Assembly (NCBI RefSeq): GCF_011075055.1
Contig: NC_058152.1
Location: forward strand, 3,906,001-3,970,000
Reading direction: 5' to 3'
Source of the DNA: Mangifera indica
Taxonomy: Eukaryota > Streptophyta > Magnoliopsida > Sapindales > Anacardiaceae
Length of the DNA: 64,000 nt
The notes beneath the pieces were generated by a model. It made no database searches. It saw nothing but the letters and a program-made list of their open reading frames with translations, and was not told where the DNA came from. The translations under genes were made by a program, and so were the position numbers. Positions 36,988-48,900 of the stretch are shown piece after piece. Within the stretch, counting starts at the first letter, position 1, and each line of letters begins with the position of its first letter.

Positions 36988-37435
36988 GGATGTTGACTGG
37001 GTTGGATTAGTAGATGATAAACGATCTACTTTTGGTTACTTTAACTTTATGGATGGTAATCTAGTCACAAGGAGAAGTAATAAACAAAACATAGTTGTCA
37101 GAACTCTGTAAAACATTATAGGTATAACTCTTCTTATAAGACTTGAGTTATTTATCTGAATATCTAATTCAATTATATTGAGACAATAAAACTGCATGTA
37201 ACATTGCATATAATTCAAAACAACATGATCAAACTAAATGTAGAGGTAGACAGGTTCTTCATCAAGGACAACTAGGTGAAACAATTTTAGAGCTATCTAA
37301 GATTTGATCAAAGGACTAGTCAGTTGAAATAGTGAAATTCTTACCAAAGCAACTCAAATAGACTGTTCTCATAATTTTTGGACAAGTTAGACATGAATGA
37401 CATTTATGAACCAATTTGAGTGAGCGTATTGAGAT
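36988..37435 (+). pseudogene. Ty1/copia RNase H domain relic
   Basis: Read on the + strand the sequence gives DWVGLVDDKRSTFGYF, then GNLVTRRSNKQN, then after a broken stretch LYCDNKAACNIAYNSKQHD, and finally a decayed IRSEDQLADILTK-like tail and TNLSE. These are the ordered RNase H and C-terminal motifs of copia polyproteins. Stops and frameshifts interrupt it and no upstream reverse transcriptase is seen, so it is a 3' fragment. Confidence 0.75.
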
Positions 37436-37499
37436 TTGATTGATTTTGTAAACGTTCATATGTGATTGCTTCCAATTATAGCTTGATTAATTTGGAAAA

Positions 37500-37625
37500 C
37501 TTATATATGTTATCATATGATTAGATGATTTTAAATTAAAGATAAAGTAACACTCAATTATATGATTACACATATAAGTGTCTACATAATTATGTATCTA
37601 AAATAGGTATTCATAGTATTGTTCA
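37500..37625. repeat. Foldback AT-rich MITE
   Basis: TATGTTATCATATGATTAG is mirrored by CAATTATATGATTACACATA around TTTTAAATTAAAGATAAAG. Same family as 46800-46985. Confidence 0.6.
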
Positions 37626-37689
37626 TTGTCTATTAAAATATATATACACATAACATTGCTCAATTTTAAATCTTCAACCTATTTATTGT

Positions 37690-38110
37690 ATGTTTTTGTA
37701 GAGGTGGATATAAACTGAGTTAAGTTCGAATACCCTTTGGTTTGAGTTCATCGACCCAACATTAAGGGGGGTTTGAGTTCAACTTAAATTTATAGTTTAA
37801 ATTTATTACTCAAATATGTGGCTTAGATTAATTGTTTGAATTTGTGACTCATTAACAAGATAACGTCGTTTAACAATTAAGTAACATAATTTGAATCGAA
37901 TCATGAGTTAAATACGAATCAAGTCAAATCATTTATCTAACTCGTGAGCCAAATTGAGCTGAACTTTTTCTAGCTTGAATTTGACTCAATTTCAAAATGG
38001 GTTAAATTTTTTAACTTAAATTCGATTCAAATTTAAATTAAATAAATTTAAACTAAATTAAATTAAATCAAGCCTATTTTTGAATTTAAACCAGCTCGAA
38101 TCAGGTCTTT
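37690..38110. repeat. AT-rich dispersed repeat (GGTGGATAT/AAGTTCGAA family)
   Basis: Begins GAGGTGGATATAAACTGAG, continues AAGTTCGAATACCC and is filled with GAATCGAATCATGAGTT words. Related to 8085-8545 and 23140-23620. Confidence 0.45.
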
Positions 38111-38119
38111 TGTTTATGA

Positions 38120-39985
38120 GAGTTGATGTGGTAGTCAATTATGCAGGTGTCTTAAAATCGAAGCAATAAGAGGAGTGAGGATTTTTGGGATGTGAGCATA
38201 TGTTTGTCGTTTTGGTGATTTATGAATAAAAATAAGGAGGAGCTATATGTGTGTAAACTTCATCTACAAATCACCATCATCAGAAGGCAAGAAATATATA
38301 CTTTGCCGACCAATATCCCACTACGCTCCATTTCAAACGTGCTATTGATTGTGAAACCCCGTAGCCATCTCAATATCAAATAGTCCTCCTAGTTTTACAT
38401 TTTGTCTTGGGGGCCATTACAACACTGTTGGAACTCTTAATTTTGTGCTTACAATTGGGTAGCATAAATCCACAAAACTACAGGTGAAGCATTAATATTA
38501 TACGGGTAACACCGTATATATTTTTATATATATAAATAAATATATATTTAAAATCATTTTATAATATTATATATATATATTTATATACTTAAAAATATGT
38601 ATTATAATTTTATTAATATTATATTTTAATCCCTTGATACGATGAATTATTGATTGAAACTTGTAGTGTCCAATTAAACTTTGTCATTTAATGTACAAAT
38701 AATTTCAATTTGTTGTTCAATAAAACCACTTATTTAAGCAAAATAACCCAAGAGTTGAAAAATCTCATAAATGGGATAATACTTTTAAAAAATTATAATT
38801 AAGAATTTAATTTTAAAACATAATCAAAGAGAAAGTTTGAAATATCTCTTTTACTACTCAAATTACTATTTGAGTGCTTAAATAGGGATTTTCGATGGTG
38901 GGCATATACGTGTCAATGTCATCCCCAATTTTATGCATAATGCACTCACATGGACAACTTTCATTGTCAAAGTTTTAAGTATTAGATTACAAATATCTAG
39001 AGATAAAGTAACCAGCCGGTGTATTAAATATAACTTAAAAATACAGATTGTGCCTACCTACCCACCAAACAAGTACACCATAGTGGGGATGCTTTTACCA
39101 GTGAAGGTTTCTTTATGAGGGAAAGTCACATCCACGTGTCTCTCCCTCACCTGATTTGTCCTTACATCATTTGAGTCACCAAGTTAAAACTAGTGTTAAC
39201 ACCCACAGGACACACCGTCTGGATTGAAGTTGACAAGTTACTCGAGGGATCGGCAATTGGAACAGAGATGTTATGTTGTGTTTGGGCTCCAGGTTCTCAA
39301 GTGAGAGGTGGAAAAGCCAGAAAGAAAAATGGCCTCAGAGTTCAGGATTCGGGACCCCATAATCCAGTGAGATCTTTCATTTTCAAGTTTAGTTCATGTC
39401 TCCACTATGTTGGTTTGTTGGCTCTCATAATCCTTACCACGCTTCTTTCGGCTGAGGAACTCTCCGTCCATTTCAGTCAAGTTACATTATTTTTCAGAGT
39501 CAAATCAATCGTATTGAATAATTAAAATTTTATTTTATAATTTAGTTTTAAATTATCATTAAAAAAAATTTGAATCGATATTTTCTTATGCACGAAACCA
39601 TCCCTTTTGTTAACCAAATTATTAATTGTGGGTGGGACAGCCATTAGTGGGTGGTTCTTCCACGTAATTGTAGCGCATAACAAAATGTGGCAACTTTAGG
39701 CTTATCGCAAGGGAGTTTTGTGTTCACCAAGGAGTTGCCGGCTTTGACCTTTAAGTCAGAGATTAATAAATAATCAACAATAATTAGGACAAACCCCACT
39801 TTGTTTTAAAAATCTCTTATCCTTTTGTGAAGCCAACAAATTTTGACATGTCAGTAATCTTATCAACGTAATCCCTTCCAAGCACGCCTAAGCCTCATTA
39901 ATTATGCATGCCTAAAAAGTAAATTTCAGATTTTCTTTTATAGGAAAATAACTTTCTTTTAAATATATGTGAGAAGATACTTTAT
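38120..39985. other. Intergenic, no gene recognised
   Basis: A 110-codon open stretch at 39193-39525 has no ATG start and no recognisable motif. A foldback-MITE-like piece lies at 38505-38625. Confidence 0.4.
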
Positions 39986-40339
39986 GGCCCAAAAGATTTG
40001 TTCGCACCCAAATAATAGTGAAATGTTTAAATTCTATCCTTTAATTTTTTTAAATTTAAATATCCTTTTATAAGATAATTTTTATTAAAAATTTTAGTTA
40101 AAATTAAAAATAAAACTATCTTTTATTAAAAGAATTTAAAAAATTAAAGTTTTATCATATTTTTCTTTTTTAGATTAAAAAATCTCACAATTTTTCCCTA
40201 TCTAAAATTTGAAAAATGACAATTTTTTTTAAGGTTCTTTTCCTTTTTTTCTAGTGACAATCCGTCGTTTTTGGCTATCGACGATCCTCCTTCCTATCTT
40301 ACCTCTCCCTTTTTCTCTTTGACCACAGATTGATGAAAA

Positions 40340-40780
40340 TAAATCATTTATTTCAGAAAACAGAATAAAATAAATCATTTAATTATAATCCCAAGATCTG
40401 CGCATAAAGTATAAAATACTGAATTAAACTTTAGAGTTTTAGGAATACCTGGGTCTTCACGCAATTTGAAATTGAAAACATATTGAAATCATCTGAAATT
40501 ATCTGTCGAGATCATCTTTCGATGTGACTTGGTCTTCTACTCTAGAAACCTCCTTAGGTGATAGCTTTGAATGGGTAAGCTATACTGCATTAGGTTTTGG
40601 AGTAGAGACCTAACCAATTTATAATAGGTCAAGAGAAACTTTATCTTGAGACACATATTGTATCTTAACCTTATATATGTGCATACCACTATAAATAAAA
40701 AAATATGTCAATATGATCATGATCAATAAATAAATAATAAGCAACAAAACATATCAATAAAAACAATGATAATAAAAAAA
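40340..40780 (-). repeat. 3' LTR of the copia element
   Basis: Aligns with 44887-45368 across most of its length. The inner part near 40690-40780 is poorly conserved and A-rich, so that boundary is approximate. Confidence 0.7.
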
Positions 40781-40789
40781 AAAACTCCC

Positions 40790-42060
40790 ACTAACCCTAA
40801 ATGTCAAAAGACCTTAAACACCCTTATATTTCAACATGACTTTATGGGTTATTGATCTTATTTCTTTGGTTAGAGGCTTAAACTTTATCAACTTTATATT
40901 TTATATTTTAGAATAATGTCTCATTTCTTTATGAGGTTCCTAATTGTAATAAATTTTATTTTGTATATCTCAATCTATCAGTGGACTTTTACTTAATTGC
41001 ACTGCTATCATAATAGATAAAATCTATTCCAATAGTTCAACCAAGTAATCTATCAACCACACATTCAAGAAGCTACCCCATGGTAAACTATAAATTAAAT
41101 ATCTATAGTTGATGCTGCAACTAACGACTACTTAGTACTTTTCCAAATAAGACATATTCGACAAGTATAAGAACATATCCTAAAATAGGCTTTAGATCAT
41201 CTTTATTACCACCAAAATTTGATCTTTTGCAAGCATCTTATTACCTCTTAAATCACAACCCAATAATCAATCTTGGATTTGAGAGGTGTAAATTGAGAAC
41301 CATAAATGCAAAAGTTACTTGTATATTCATCAAACTTTAAATAGTATCATTATAAGGGACATTTCAAATGGATTCTCTTTCAACCTAATTCTTTACACAA
41401 TGCTTGATATCAAACTTGTCTCCTTTTACCATGGGCACACGACTACCTTGCAACTTTGCATGTTAAGTCTTTTAAGCACACACTTCAAGTACGCATTGGA
41501 GGTAAGTTATTAAACCCATGAGTCCTATCACAGTGGATCTCAACACCAAGAACAAATGATGTATTTTGAAGATTCTTCACATCATACGTCTTGGATAAAA
41601 TTGACTTAATCTCATGGAATAAATTCATATCGCTACTATCAATATATTGAACCATACTATAAAAATAAATTTGCTCACACTAATCTTCATATTTCTATAT
41701 TGGTCTAATTTATTCTTTATGAGGTCGTGGGAAGTGTATTTTATTAAAACACTATTGTTAAGAAGTTTATTTCAACCATAGATAGACTCCTCAAGATCGT
41801 ATATTAAAAGTTTCATCCCTTATGTTTTTGATAAACTTGAATGTACCATACAACCTCTTTAACTAAGGTTTTCATTAAGAAAGACAATTTTAACATTCCC
41901 TTTTTATAACTCTAGTCCAAATGAGCTTTCAATGTCATAGGGTCTCCTTTGTTGAGATACGTATAATAATTCTTGATGATGACAAATCGTCCTTTTATAA
42001 TAGACAATCCTATCAGAATTTTCATACCTTTTTCAACTATATTTGACTTATCTATTATAA
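40790..42060 (-). pseudogene. Copia RT/RNase H coding relic
   Basis: On the minus strand the order is LLHE/IKS-like and NTSFVLGVEIHCDRTHGF, then a MQSC-like segment with VKGDKF counterparts, then AVQLSKSPLID, and finally LTKEIRSITHKVMLKYKGV. These are the conserved RT C-terminal, RNase H and terminal copia motifs. Several stops and frame changes interrupt them. Confidence 0.65.
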
Positions 42061-42720
42061 TATTAGTTATTAATTGTTTCGGGAAATGTCTTTTAGGGGG
42101 CGTTTGGTTCCCGTATTTAAATATTACCTTAATAATCTATCTTTTATTCTCTTGTTTGGTTTGTCAGTAATAAAATATTACAGTAATCTTCTATTACCAA
42201 TGCTGACGTGATAGGTAATTTATTCTTTATGAGGTTGTGGGAAGTGTATTTTATTAAAACACTATTGTTAAGAAGTCTATTTCAACCATAGATAGACTCC
42301 TCAAGATCGTATATTAAAAGTTTCATCCCTTATGTTTTTGATAAACCTAAATATACCATACAACCTCTTTAACTAAGGTTTTCATTAAGAAAGACAACTT
42401 TAGCATTCCCTTTTTATAACTCTAATCCAAATGAGCTTTCAATGTCATAGGGTCTCTTTTGCTGAGATACGTATAATAATTATTGATGATGACAAATCGT
42501 CCTTTTATAATAGACAATCCTATCAGAATTTTCATACCTTCTTCAACTATATTTGGCTTATATATTATAATATTAGTTATTAATTGTTTCGGGAAATGTC
42601 TTTTAGGGTGCGTTTGGTTCCCGTATTTAAAGATTACCTTGGTAATCTATCTTTTATTCTCTTGTTTGGTTTGTCAGTAATAAAATATTACAGTAATCTT
42701 CTATTACCAATGCTGACATG
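41707..42720. repeat. 510-bp tandem duplication inside the copia element
   Basis: The segment starting TAATTTATTCTTTATGAGG at about 41707 is repeated 510 bases later at about 42217, ending at ATTACCAATGCTGAC in both. About a dozen point differences separate the copies. The duplicated unit includes the left end of the MITE at 42606. Confidence 0.92.
42096..42210. mobile_element. Truncated duplicate of the MITE left end
   Basis: Starts GGGGGCGTTTGGTTCCCG and stops at the duplication junction. It is the first copy of the left end of the MITE at 42606-43058. Confidence 0.8.
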
Positions 42721-43058
42721 ACACTTTCACTTTATGTATTTAAAGATTACTAAGGTAATATTGATTTTATTATAATTATATTATTATTTATTAATTTTTT
42801 GAGACAAAAATAAATTTTTTTTAATTAATATGACAAATAATATAGCAAATATTTAAAAATAATTATATTCAAGGGTATTTAAGTAAAATAATTTACTAGT
42901 AATCTTTTATTACCTTTAACCAAACACAATAATTATTTATACCTACCAAATTTTATCAAACATAGTAATCATTTATACCTAGTAATCTTCTAAGTAATCT
43001 ATCTTCAAGGTAATTTTTTTATTTTAGTAATAAAACATTACCCAAACCAAACGCCCCC
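42606..43058. mobile_element. Tourist-like (PIF/Harbinger-type) MITE
   Basis: Terminal inverted repeats GGGTGCGTTTGGTT (GGGGGCG in the duplicate copy) and AACCAAACGCCCCC are flanked by TTA at 42603-42605 and 43059-43061. A 3-bp TTA duplication and this end sequence fit the PIF/Harbinger group. The 453-bp interior is AT-rich and noncoding. Confidence 0.8.
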
Positions 43059-43257
43059 TTAAGATGATCTCAGATTCCATTAGACTTTGTAATTTTTATT
43101 GACTCTCACTATTAATTTTAGCTACGACATTATCTAATCTTATAACATACATTTCAAGAATTGGATGTCAATCACTTTATGCTTTCCTTATTCGAGAACA
43201 TTTATGAATCAGATTAATAGTATTCATATCTAATTCTAAACCATAACTAATCTTAAT

Positions 43258-43695
43258 TTGATTGAAGTCAAAGGTTAGTCTTATGGTGCCTTTTGAAAAC
43301 TAACACATTCTCATCAATCTTTGACTCCTTTGAAACCATCATATCTTATCCAAGTCATACAACTCATTAAAACAGTAATTCCAATATTATTTACAAGTGT
43401 TTAGCTAACTTTAATGACAACCTTCTTACATTTATGGGTTTAGGTAAATCTCCAATGAGGTATTTGATAAGTAGTTTTGATTGAAGTCAAAGGTTAGTCT
43501 TATGGTGCCTTTTGAAAACTAACACATTCTCATCAATCTTTGACTCCTTTGAAACCATCATATCTTATCCAAGTCATACAACTCATTAAAACAGTAATTC
43601 CAATATTATTTACAAGTGTTTAGCTAACTTTAATGACAACCTTCTTACATTTATGGGTTTAGGTAAATCTCCAATGAGGTATTTGATAAGTAGTT
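43258..43695. repeat. 219-bp tandem duplication, copies apparently identical
   Basis: The unit beginning TTGATTGAAGTCAAAGG and ending ATTTGATAAGTAGTTT occurs twice with period 219. I see no difference between the copies, so this is either recent or an assembly artefact. Confidence 0.93.
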
Positions 43696-44872
43696 TTAAC
43701 TTGATGGATTTCTCCCACTCAACCTAGAAATCCTTTTATTTAATCAGACTTTCATCTTGAGTTTGGATTGTTCATCAACTTGCTAGGCCAAAACTGTATC
43801 CTTAATTAGCACTACAAAATCATCCACGCTCTTTAAGGTCTTCATCATGCCCTTCACGCGCGTGCATGCTCCATGCTTCACCAATTGCTTGTGAAACTCA
43901 CGCTTCAGGGTTGGTTTGGGTAGGTTTAACTGAAGTGAGTGGGTACATGGGTCAAATAAACTTGTGTTGACCATTGACCAAATCTTCATGACCCAGTTTG
44001 ACTTTGACCAGGTTGAACAATATCCTTTTTGTTGACGGGTTGGTTTATCGGGTATTCCCAACCAGTTATTAACCTGTATCCTGCTGGAACCCTAATTTGA
44101 GATTCCGACAACGATTCTATTGGTTCTGACAACGACCTTTAATCTTGGACGACATGGAAGTTTCAAACCATGTCGTTGTCGGCTCCTACAACATCTTCGC
44201 CCACAAATCGTGTTGGAGAATCTCAAAATAAGGCAGTCATACTCGATCTATAATTGCGGGTTTTCTTTCCAATCCCGAGATCGATTGCAATGTCGATCAA
44301 AGGAGAAAGGGCGTGAGCACATAGCTCACGTCGTCGGCTACTTAAAACCTTTTAATTTTGCCAACAAATCAGATAGAATCTGAAGTCACACACAGCGCGT
44401 TCATACCCTTTTTTTTAATTTTAACCGGAAAACAATTTCAGCATCAAAAATTGAACAATCCAAACAAAATTTTAACGTCCCAAAACAAAATTAGAGATTA
44501 TTCAAATCTAATTTCAGAACTTAATGGTTCAATTTGAAACCTTTCAACATCAAATTAAACACTAAATTCCCTAATTTTGCAATGTTTGAATTGAAATTCC
44601 ATAACCCTAATTTCAAAAATTGTTCTCAATTCTAAGATTTGAATTTTCAATTAAAAACAAAGCCCTAGTTTCTGAAATTTTGTTCCAATTCTGAAATTTT
44701 AAACCCTAATTTAGGAATTAAACCAAAACTCTAATTTTGATTCAAGAACCCTAATTTAGAATTAGAATTGTTAAAGGCAATTAAAAAATTTAAAAAAACA
44801 CTAGATTTAGGGTTTTCATAATATAATTTCAAAGTTTAATTCCCAAATTCAGATTTCATAACCTAATGCATA

Positions 44873-44886
44873 CTGTTCTGATACCA
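44873..44886 (-). other. Copia primer-binding site
   Basis: On the minus strand TGGTATCAGAACAG directly follows the 5' LTR. It pairs with the 3' end of initiator tRNA-Met (canonical TGGTATCAGAGC), with one change. Confidence 0.8.
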
Positions 44887-45368
44887 CATATAAGATTTAT
44901 TTCATAAAATAAATCATTCAATTATAATCCCAAGATCTATGCATAAAGTATAAAATACTGAATTAAACTTTAGGGTTTTAGAAATACCTAGATCTTTATG
45001 CAATTTGAAACTAAAAACTTATTGAAATCACCTGAAATTATTTGTCGAGATCACCTCTCGATGTGACTTAGTTTTCTACTCCAGAAACCTCCCTAGGTGA
45101 CAACTTTGAATGGATAAGCTATACTGCATTAGGTTTTGGAGCAAAGACCTACCAATTTATAGTAGGTTAATTGACTCTCTATCAAGGTCCAATAAACCTT
45201 ACGGCTCACACTTGTGCTATCCACTTATATCATAACCTTTAAGTGTATTGAATTTATCTTTATTGATCACTTAAGCCCATCTTTAAATTGGTATTGAAAT
45301 ATTCAATTACCCGGTTTTATTAAATAAAACTATAATTAATGTTAACCCATATCAGAAAATTTCTAACA
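44887..45368 (-). repeat. 5' LTR of the copia element
   Basis: On the minus strand it begins TGTTAGAAATTTTCTGATA at 45368 and runs to the primer-binding site. This is the better preserved LTR, about 480 bp. Confidence 0.75.
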
Positions 45369-45894
45369 GTCTAGACAATGACGTGTCCAGACGATTCATA
45401 TGGAAGTTGTCATTTAGATGATTTTTGTCAATATGTGGCTAAAGAGGAAAGAAAGAGATAAGATGGGAATGATGACAACTGATGATTGGAGATGACAAAT
45501 TGTCGTATGAGAAAAGAGGAAAAAACTTTAAGGAAAAATTGACACTTTTCAAAATTTGGGGGAAAAATGTGAGTTTTTAAATTGAGGGGTGAAATATTAT
45601 AAAAGTTTAGTTTATTTTTTTGTTAAATGATGATTTTGCTCTTAATCCTAACTAAGATTTTTAACGGATAGACTAACTGTTATCCAAATTTTCAGTTAGA
45701 AGTAAAGGTAAAATCGTTATTTTAACGTATAAATATCATAGCGTATGAGCTTCTCAATCTCATCTCCAAATTTTTCCAACGCTATTATCAGTATTATATA
45801 TAATATAGATAAATATGATAATTTAAATTAATATAATATAGTAATTATTTTATATAATATAATATATCATTTATAATATAATATATATTATGGA

Positions 45895-46160
45895 TGTTTT
45901 GTTTTTATTTGGAGTGTCGGAGGATATGCCAGTACAAAAGATTGATTTAAGAACTATTGTAAAAAAAATGAAACTTTAAAAAAGAAATAATCATTTTTAA
46001 ATTTTAAATAAAAAATTTATTAGATTTTTAAATTTAGAAATAAAGATGTAATAAATTTTTAAATTTTGTAATATTTTTAATTTTATTTATAAATTTTAAT
46101 GAAAGGTGGATTTTTAAATTTTTAAAAATTAATAAATATAAGTTTGATGCGCTAGGGTTT
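45895..46160. repeat. Fragment related to the Mutator-like family
   Basis: GGAGTGTCGGAGGATATGCC and GTACAAAAG are followed by repeated TTTTTAAATTTT blocks and TAATAAATATAAGTTTGATG, as in the family right arm. Ends not found. Confidence 0.35.
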
Positions 46161-46799
46161 TTTTTTTTTTTTTAACCCAATTTTAAGCCACGTTAACCTA
46201 CCATTAAAGTTTAGTTGAATAATAAGTAATTATTATAAAAATCACAAATCATGTTGATTAATTAGTGTTAGTATCAAGTTCTTTTTCTTTTTTCTTTTTT
46301 TTTTAAATTTTGACTTAGAGATGTTTCTGGTAGACTTGGTAAGTTTTGTCGTCACATCATATTTTGTATTAGTCTAGGTTTTATATTAAAAACTTTTAAC
46401 TTTAATCTATCCGAATTAAAACTATATCAAAATTTTTTAATCTTAATCAAACTTTTTAATATTCAAATTGATCCGATCCAATTTACCTTGACTTAAAATT
46501 ATTTATTATTTTTATTCTGTAAAATATTTTTATCGTTTTAAGTTATTCACCTAATTACCCTAATCTACTATTAATAAAATAGATAATATAATATTTTATC
46601 TTGTTTATAAATATTTTAAAAATTACACACTAAGACATTTAAAAAGCATCAATAATTTAATTAATCAAATCACATTCTTACTACTTAATAATAAACTAAA
46701 ATATTTAAATAAAAATAATACAAGTAATTACAATTATATAAATATACAACTATATACACTCTGTGAAGATTTCAATTATTGTTAATATTATCTTTTGAT

Positions 46800-46985
46800 A
46801 TTTTTATAATTTATTAATAAAATTATGCATACACACTTTTAATACATAATTTAAGTATACAGATAATATGACATTATGTGATTAAATAATTTCAAATTAA
46901 AGATAAAGTAACACCCAATCACATGATGACATATAATTTTTGTACTCAAATTATATAAAAAAAATATATACACATAACATTGCTT
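46800..46985. repeat. Foldback AT-rich MITE, reference copy
   Basis: Left arm TAATACATAATTTAAGTATAC..GACATTATGTGATTAAAT and right arm CAATCACATGATGACATATA..TTTGTACTCAAATTATAT are inverted repeats around TTTCAAATTAAAGATAAAG. The outer right end is ATACACATAACATTGCT. At least a dozen related copies lie in this window. Confidence 0.7.
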
Positions 46986-46999
46986 ATAATTTATCTCAA

Positions 47000-47700
47000 A
47001 CAAATTTTATTAAAGTAACATTTCTCCAAACATTCAAGTCAATTCGTATCGTGTTGGGTTACTTTTGTGTGAGCTTTAACACTATCCAATTTAATTTTGA
47101 ATCATGTCGGGTTGATTTGAAATAAATTTCGTGTTAAATAAACTTAACCTTAATCCGATTTATTTTGTCTCATGTTATGTCGTGTTAAAAATTGTCAGCT
47201 CTAATTCATATATAGAGGCATTAGTGGGTGGGGTCAGATTGGCTCTAGCACGCCTATTAGGCCGAGTTGGTTCAAAAAATTAATAAAGCTTATGGTATGT
47301 TAATTTTAATATTATAATTATTATTTAATTTTTAAGTTTTTTAATAATTATGTGAATAGTAACAAATTAGGTTGGGCCCCTTGATGTCCAATCCAAAGCT
47401 CGACTCTAAAGGTCCATGAGTCCGGCACAACTCGTTATAATATTAGATCAGGCCATTTTTTTGTGTTTTAAATCGAGTTGCACATTGACCCGACTCATTT
47501 GCTATATCTATTTCTATGTATTTAAATTTCACTTTATCTTTTTGTTAAAACTTTTATTTGCTAAAACCTCTTATTTTGCACCCATTTACTTTTATCAAAG
47601 GTGTATTACAATAGGTGTCAATAGTCTCACGGTTTATATTTACTAAATCAAACTACTAAACACTAATTAATTTATATATTACGGTTACACATACTAAATT
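47000..47700. other. Intergenic, degraded repeats
   Basis: CGTGTTGGGTTACTTTTG and GTTGGGCCCC/GAGTCCGGCAC words suggest old transposon ends like those at 2907-3070. No gene is seen. Confidence 0.35.
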
Positions 47701-47739
47701 TATACATTGAGAAGAACTTCCATTATGCGACTACTTTTA

Positions 47740-48132
47740 GGACAAGTGATAAACCCCAGTTTGAATGGCGTTTTCCAAGACGGTCAATATTTTAGTGACC
47801 AAAGTTGAGATAGAGAGAGAAACTAAGAGGGAAAGAGAATACGATCAAAGATAGCAATGAGCGTCAGAAGTGGTGATGAAAAAAATCATAAAAAAATAAT
47901 ACTTACTTTTTAAACTTAAAATAAAGAAAATTTATTAAATTTTTAAATATAAAAAAGAAATGTTATAAATTTTTAATTTTTTAAATATTTTTAATTAAAT
48001 AATATTTGTACTTTAATTTAAACAGTAAATTTTAATATAATAATAAATATTTAAACTTTTAAAAATTAGCGAATATAAATTTGAAATTTTACCAACCATT
48101 GGATGGGAATAACTGGATAAGTCTTTCGGCCT
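47740..48132. mobile_element. Right part of a Mutator-like nonautonomous element
   Basis: Ends GGATGGGAATAACTGGATAAGTCTTTCGGCC at 48130, the family right border. The left border is not found. Confidence 0.45.
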
Positions 48133-48349
48133 TTGTTTAATGGAGTAACCAGATTGTCCGATTCCTGGTTTAATTCTGTTAGGAATGGACCGAATCGAAT
48201 AACGTAGGCAGACATCATGTGATGACCCACATTTAAGCAATGTGGAACAAGTGGGTGCATTCATAATGGGAACTTCTTTCTTTCTCTCTAGACTTCGCAA
48301 TATTCCTCGTCTGCCTCTTGACCCTTGAGTTGATAAAAGAACGTTTCAA

Positions 48350-48900
48350 TCAATCCCACATCGACAGCACTACACCAATGCCTGCTGGTTCCCTACACAT
48401 TCATTCCAACAAAATGACCTCTATGCCCATCAGTGTCCCAACGTGAAGTCACCATCTTAGGCCTCGTTCCTTCAGACCCTCTGTTCTCCCCTCTCAATTT
48501 CTCTCATTTCACCAACTCCTTTCATCTCCTCCTTCAGGTCCAAATTCATTCTCAAAAAGTTGATGGCTGATTCTGATTCTTCTGCCTTTTTTTAATCTGG
48601 GTTCGCCTGTGAAGGGAAGAAGACCAATCTTGAAATTTTTCAAAAAGAAAATTTTCCGCAAAGATGGATCGTTTTGGTCTGTTGTTTTGTTGCTAATTTG
48701 TATGTATCCTTTTTAGTAGCACAGGGGGAGGAGGAGCAAAATGCGAAGTAAAATCCAAAACTGTCACTATTTTCTCTCTTGATTTTCTCTGTTCAAGTCC
48801 GTCTTCTCAAAAAATCGGGAGGTCCAGAGCTGAAAAGTTAAAAAAAAAAAAGTGAACAGAGCGGAATCCATCTATCTTTCTATATCCCTGTGCGTTGTAA
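48350..48900 (+). promoter_or_regulatory. Promoter/leader of the RLP44-type gene
   Basis: Pyrimidine-rich leader (TCTCTCATTTCACC, CTCCTTCAGG) becoming purine-rich just before the ATG. A possible 5'UTR intron is not excluded. No TATA box is assigned. Confidence 0.3.

Larger units (their letters stand above)
40340..45368 (-). mobile_element. Decayed Ty1/copia LTR retrotransposon
   Basis: Two direct LTR copies flank it: about 40340-40780 (3' LTR) and 44887-45368 (5' LTR). They share long stretches such as AGCTATACTGCATTAGGTTT and CCCAAGATCT. Next to the 5' LTR is TGGTATCAGAACAG, complementary to initiator tRNA-Met. A GTTAGTGGGAG polypurine-type motif precedes the 3' LTR. In between, the minus strand gives broken reverse-transcriptase/RNase H motifs. 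Many stops and frameshifts make it inactive. Internal tandem duplications and a Tourist-like MITE complicate it. Confidence 0.8.
39986..45720. mobile_element. Mutator-like nonautonomous element split by a copia insertion
   Basis: The left half (39986 to about 40339) begins GGCCCAAAAGATTTGTTCGCACCC and carries the family inner blocks. The right half (45369 to about 45720) resumes with AAACTTTAAGGAAAAATTGAC and GTTTAGTTTATTTTTTTGTT blocks. The copia element lies between them. The right terminal GGCC border is not found, so that end is truncated or degraded. Confidence 0.55.

Noticed and set aside
39193..39525. 110-codon open stretch
   Set aside because: It begins without ATG, has no recognised domain, and its C-terminal hydrophobic segment comes from T-rich DNA.
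41973..42680. Two near-identical 65-codon frames
   Set aside because: They are antisense reads across the 510-bp duplication in the copia relic and the MITE end, not genes.
43783..44061. 92-codon minus frame inside the copia element
   Set aside because: Lies where a gag leader would be but shows no gag zinc knuckle or other motif; part of the decayed element.
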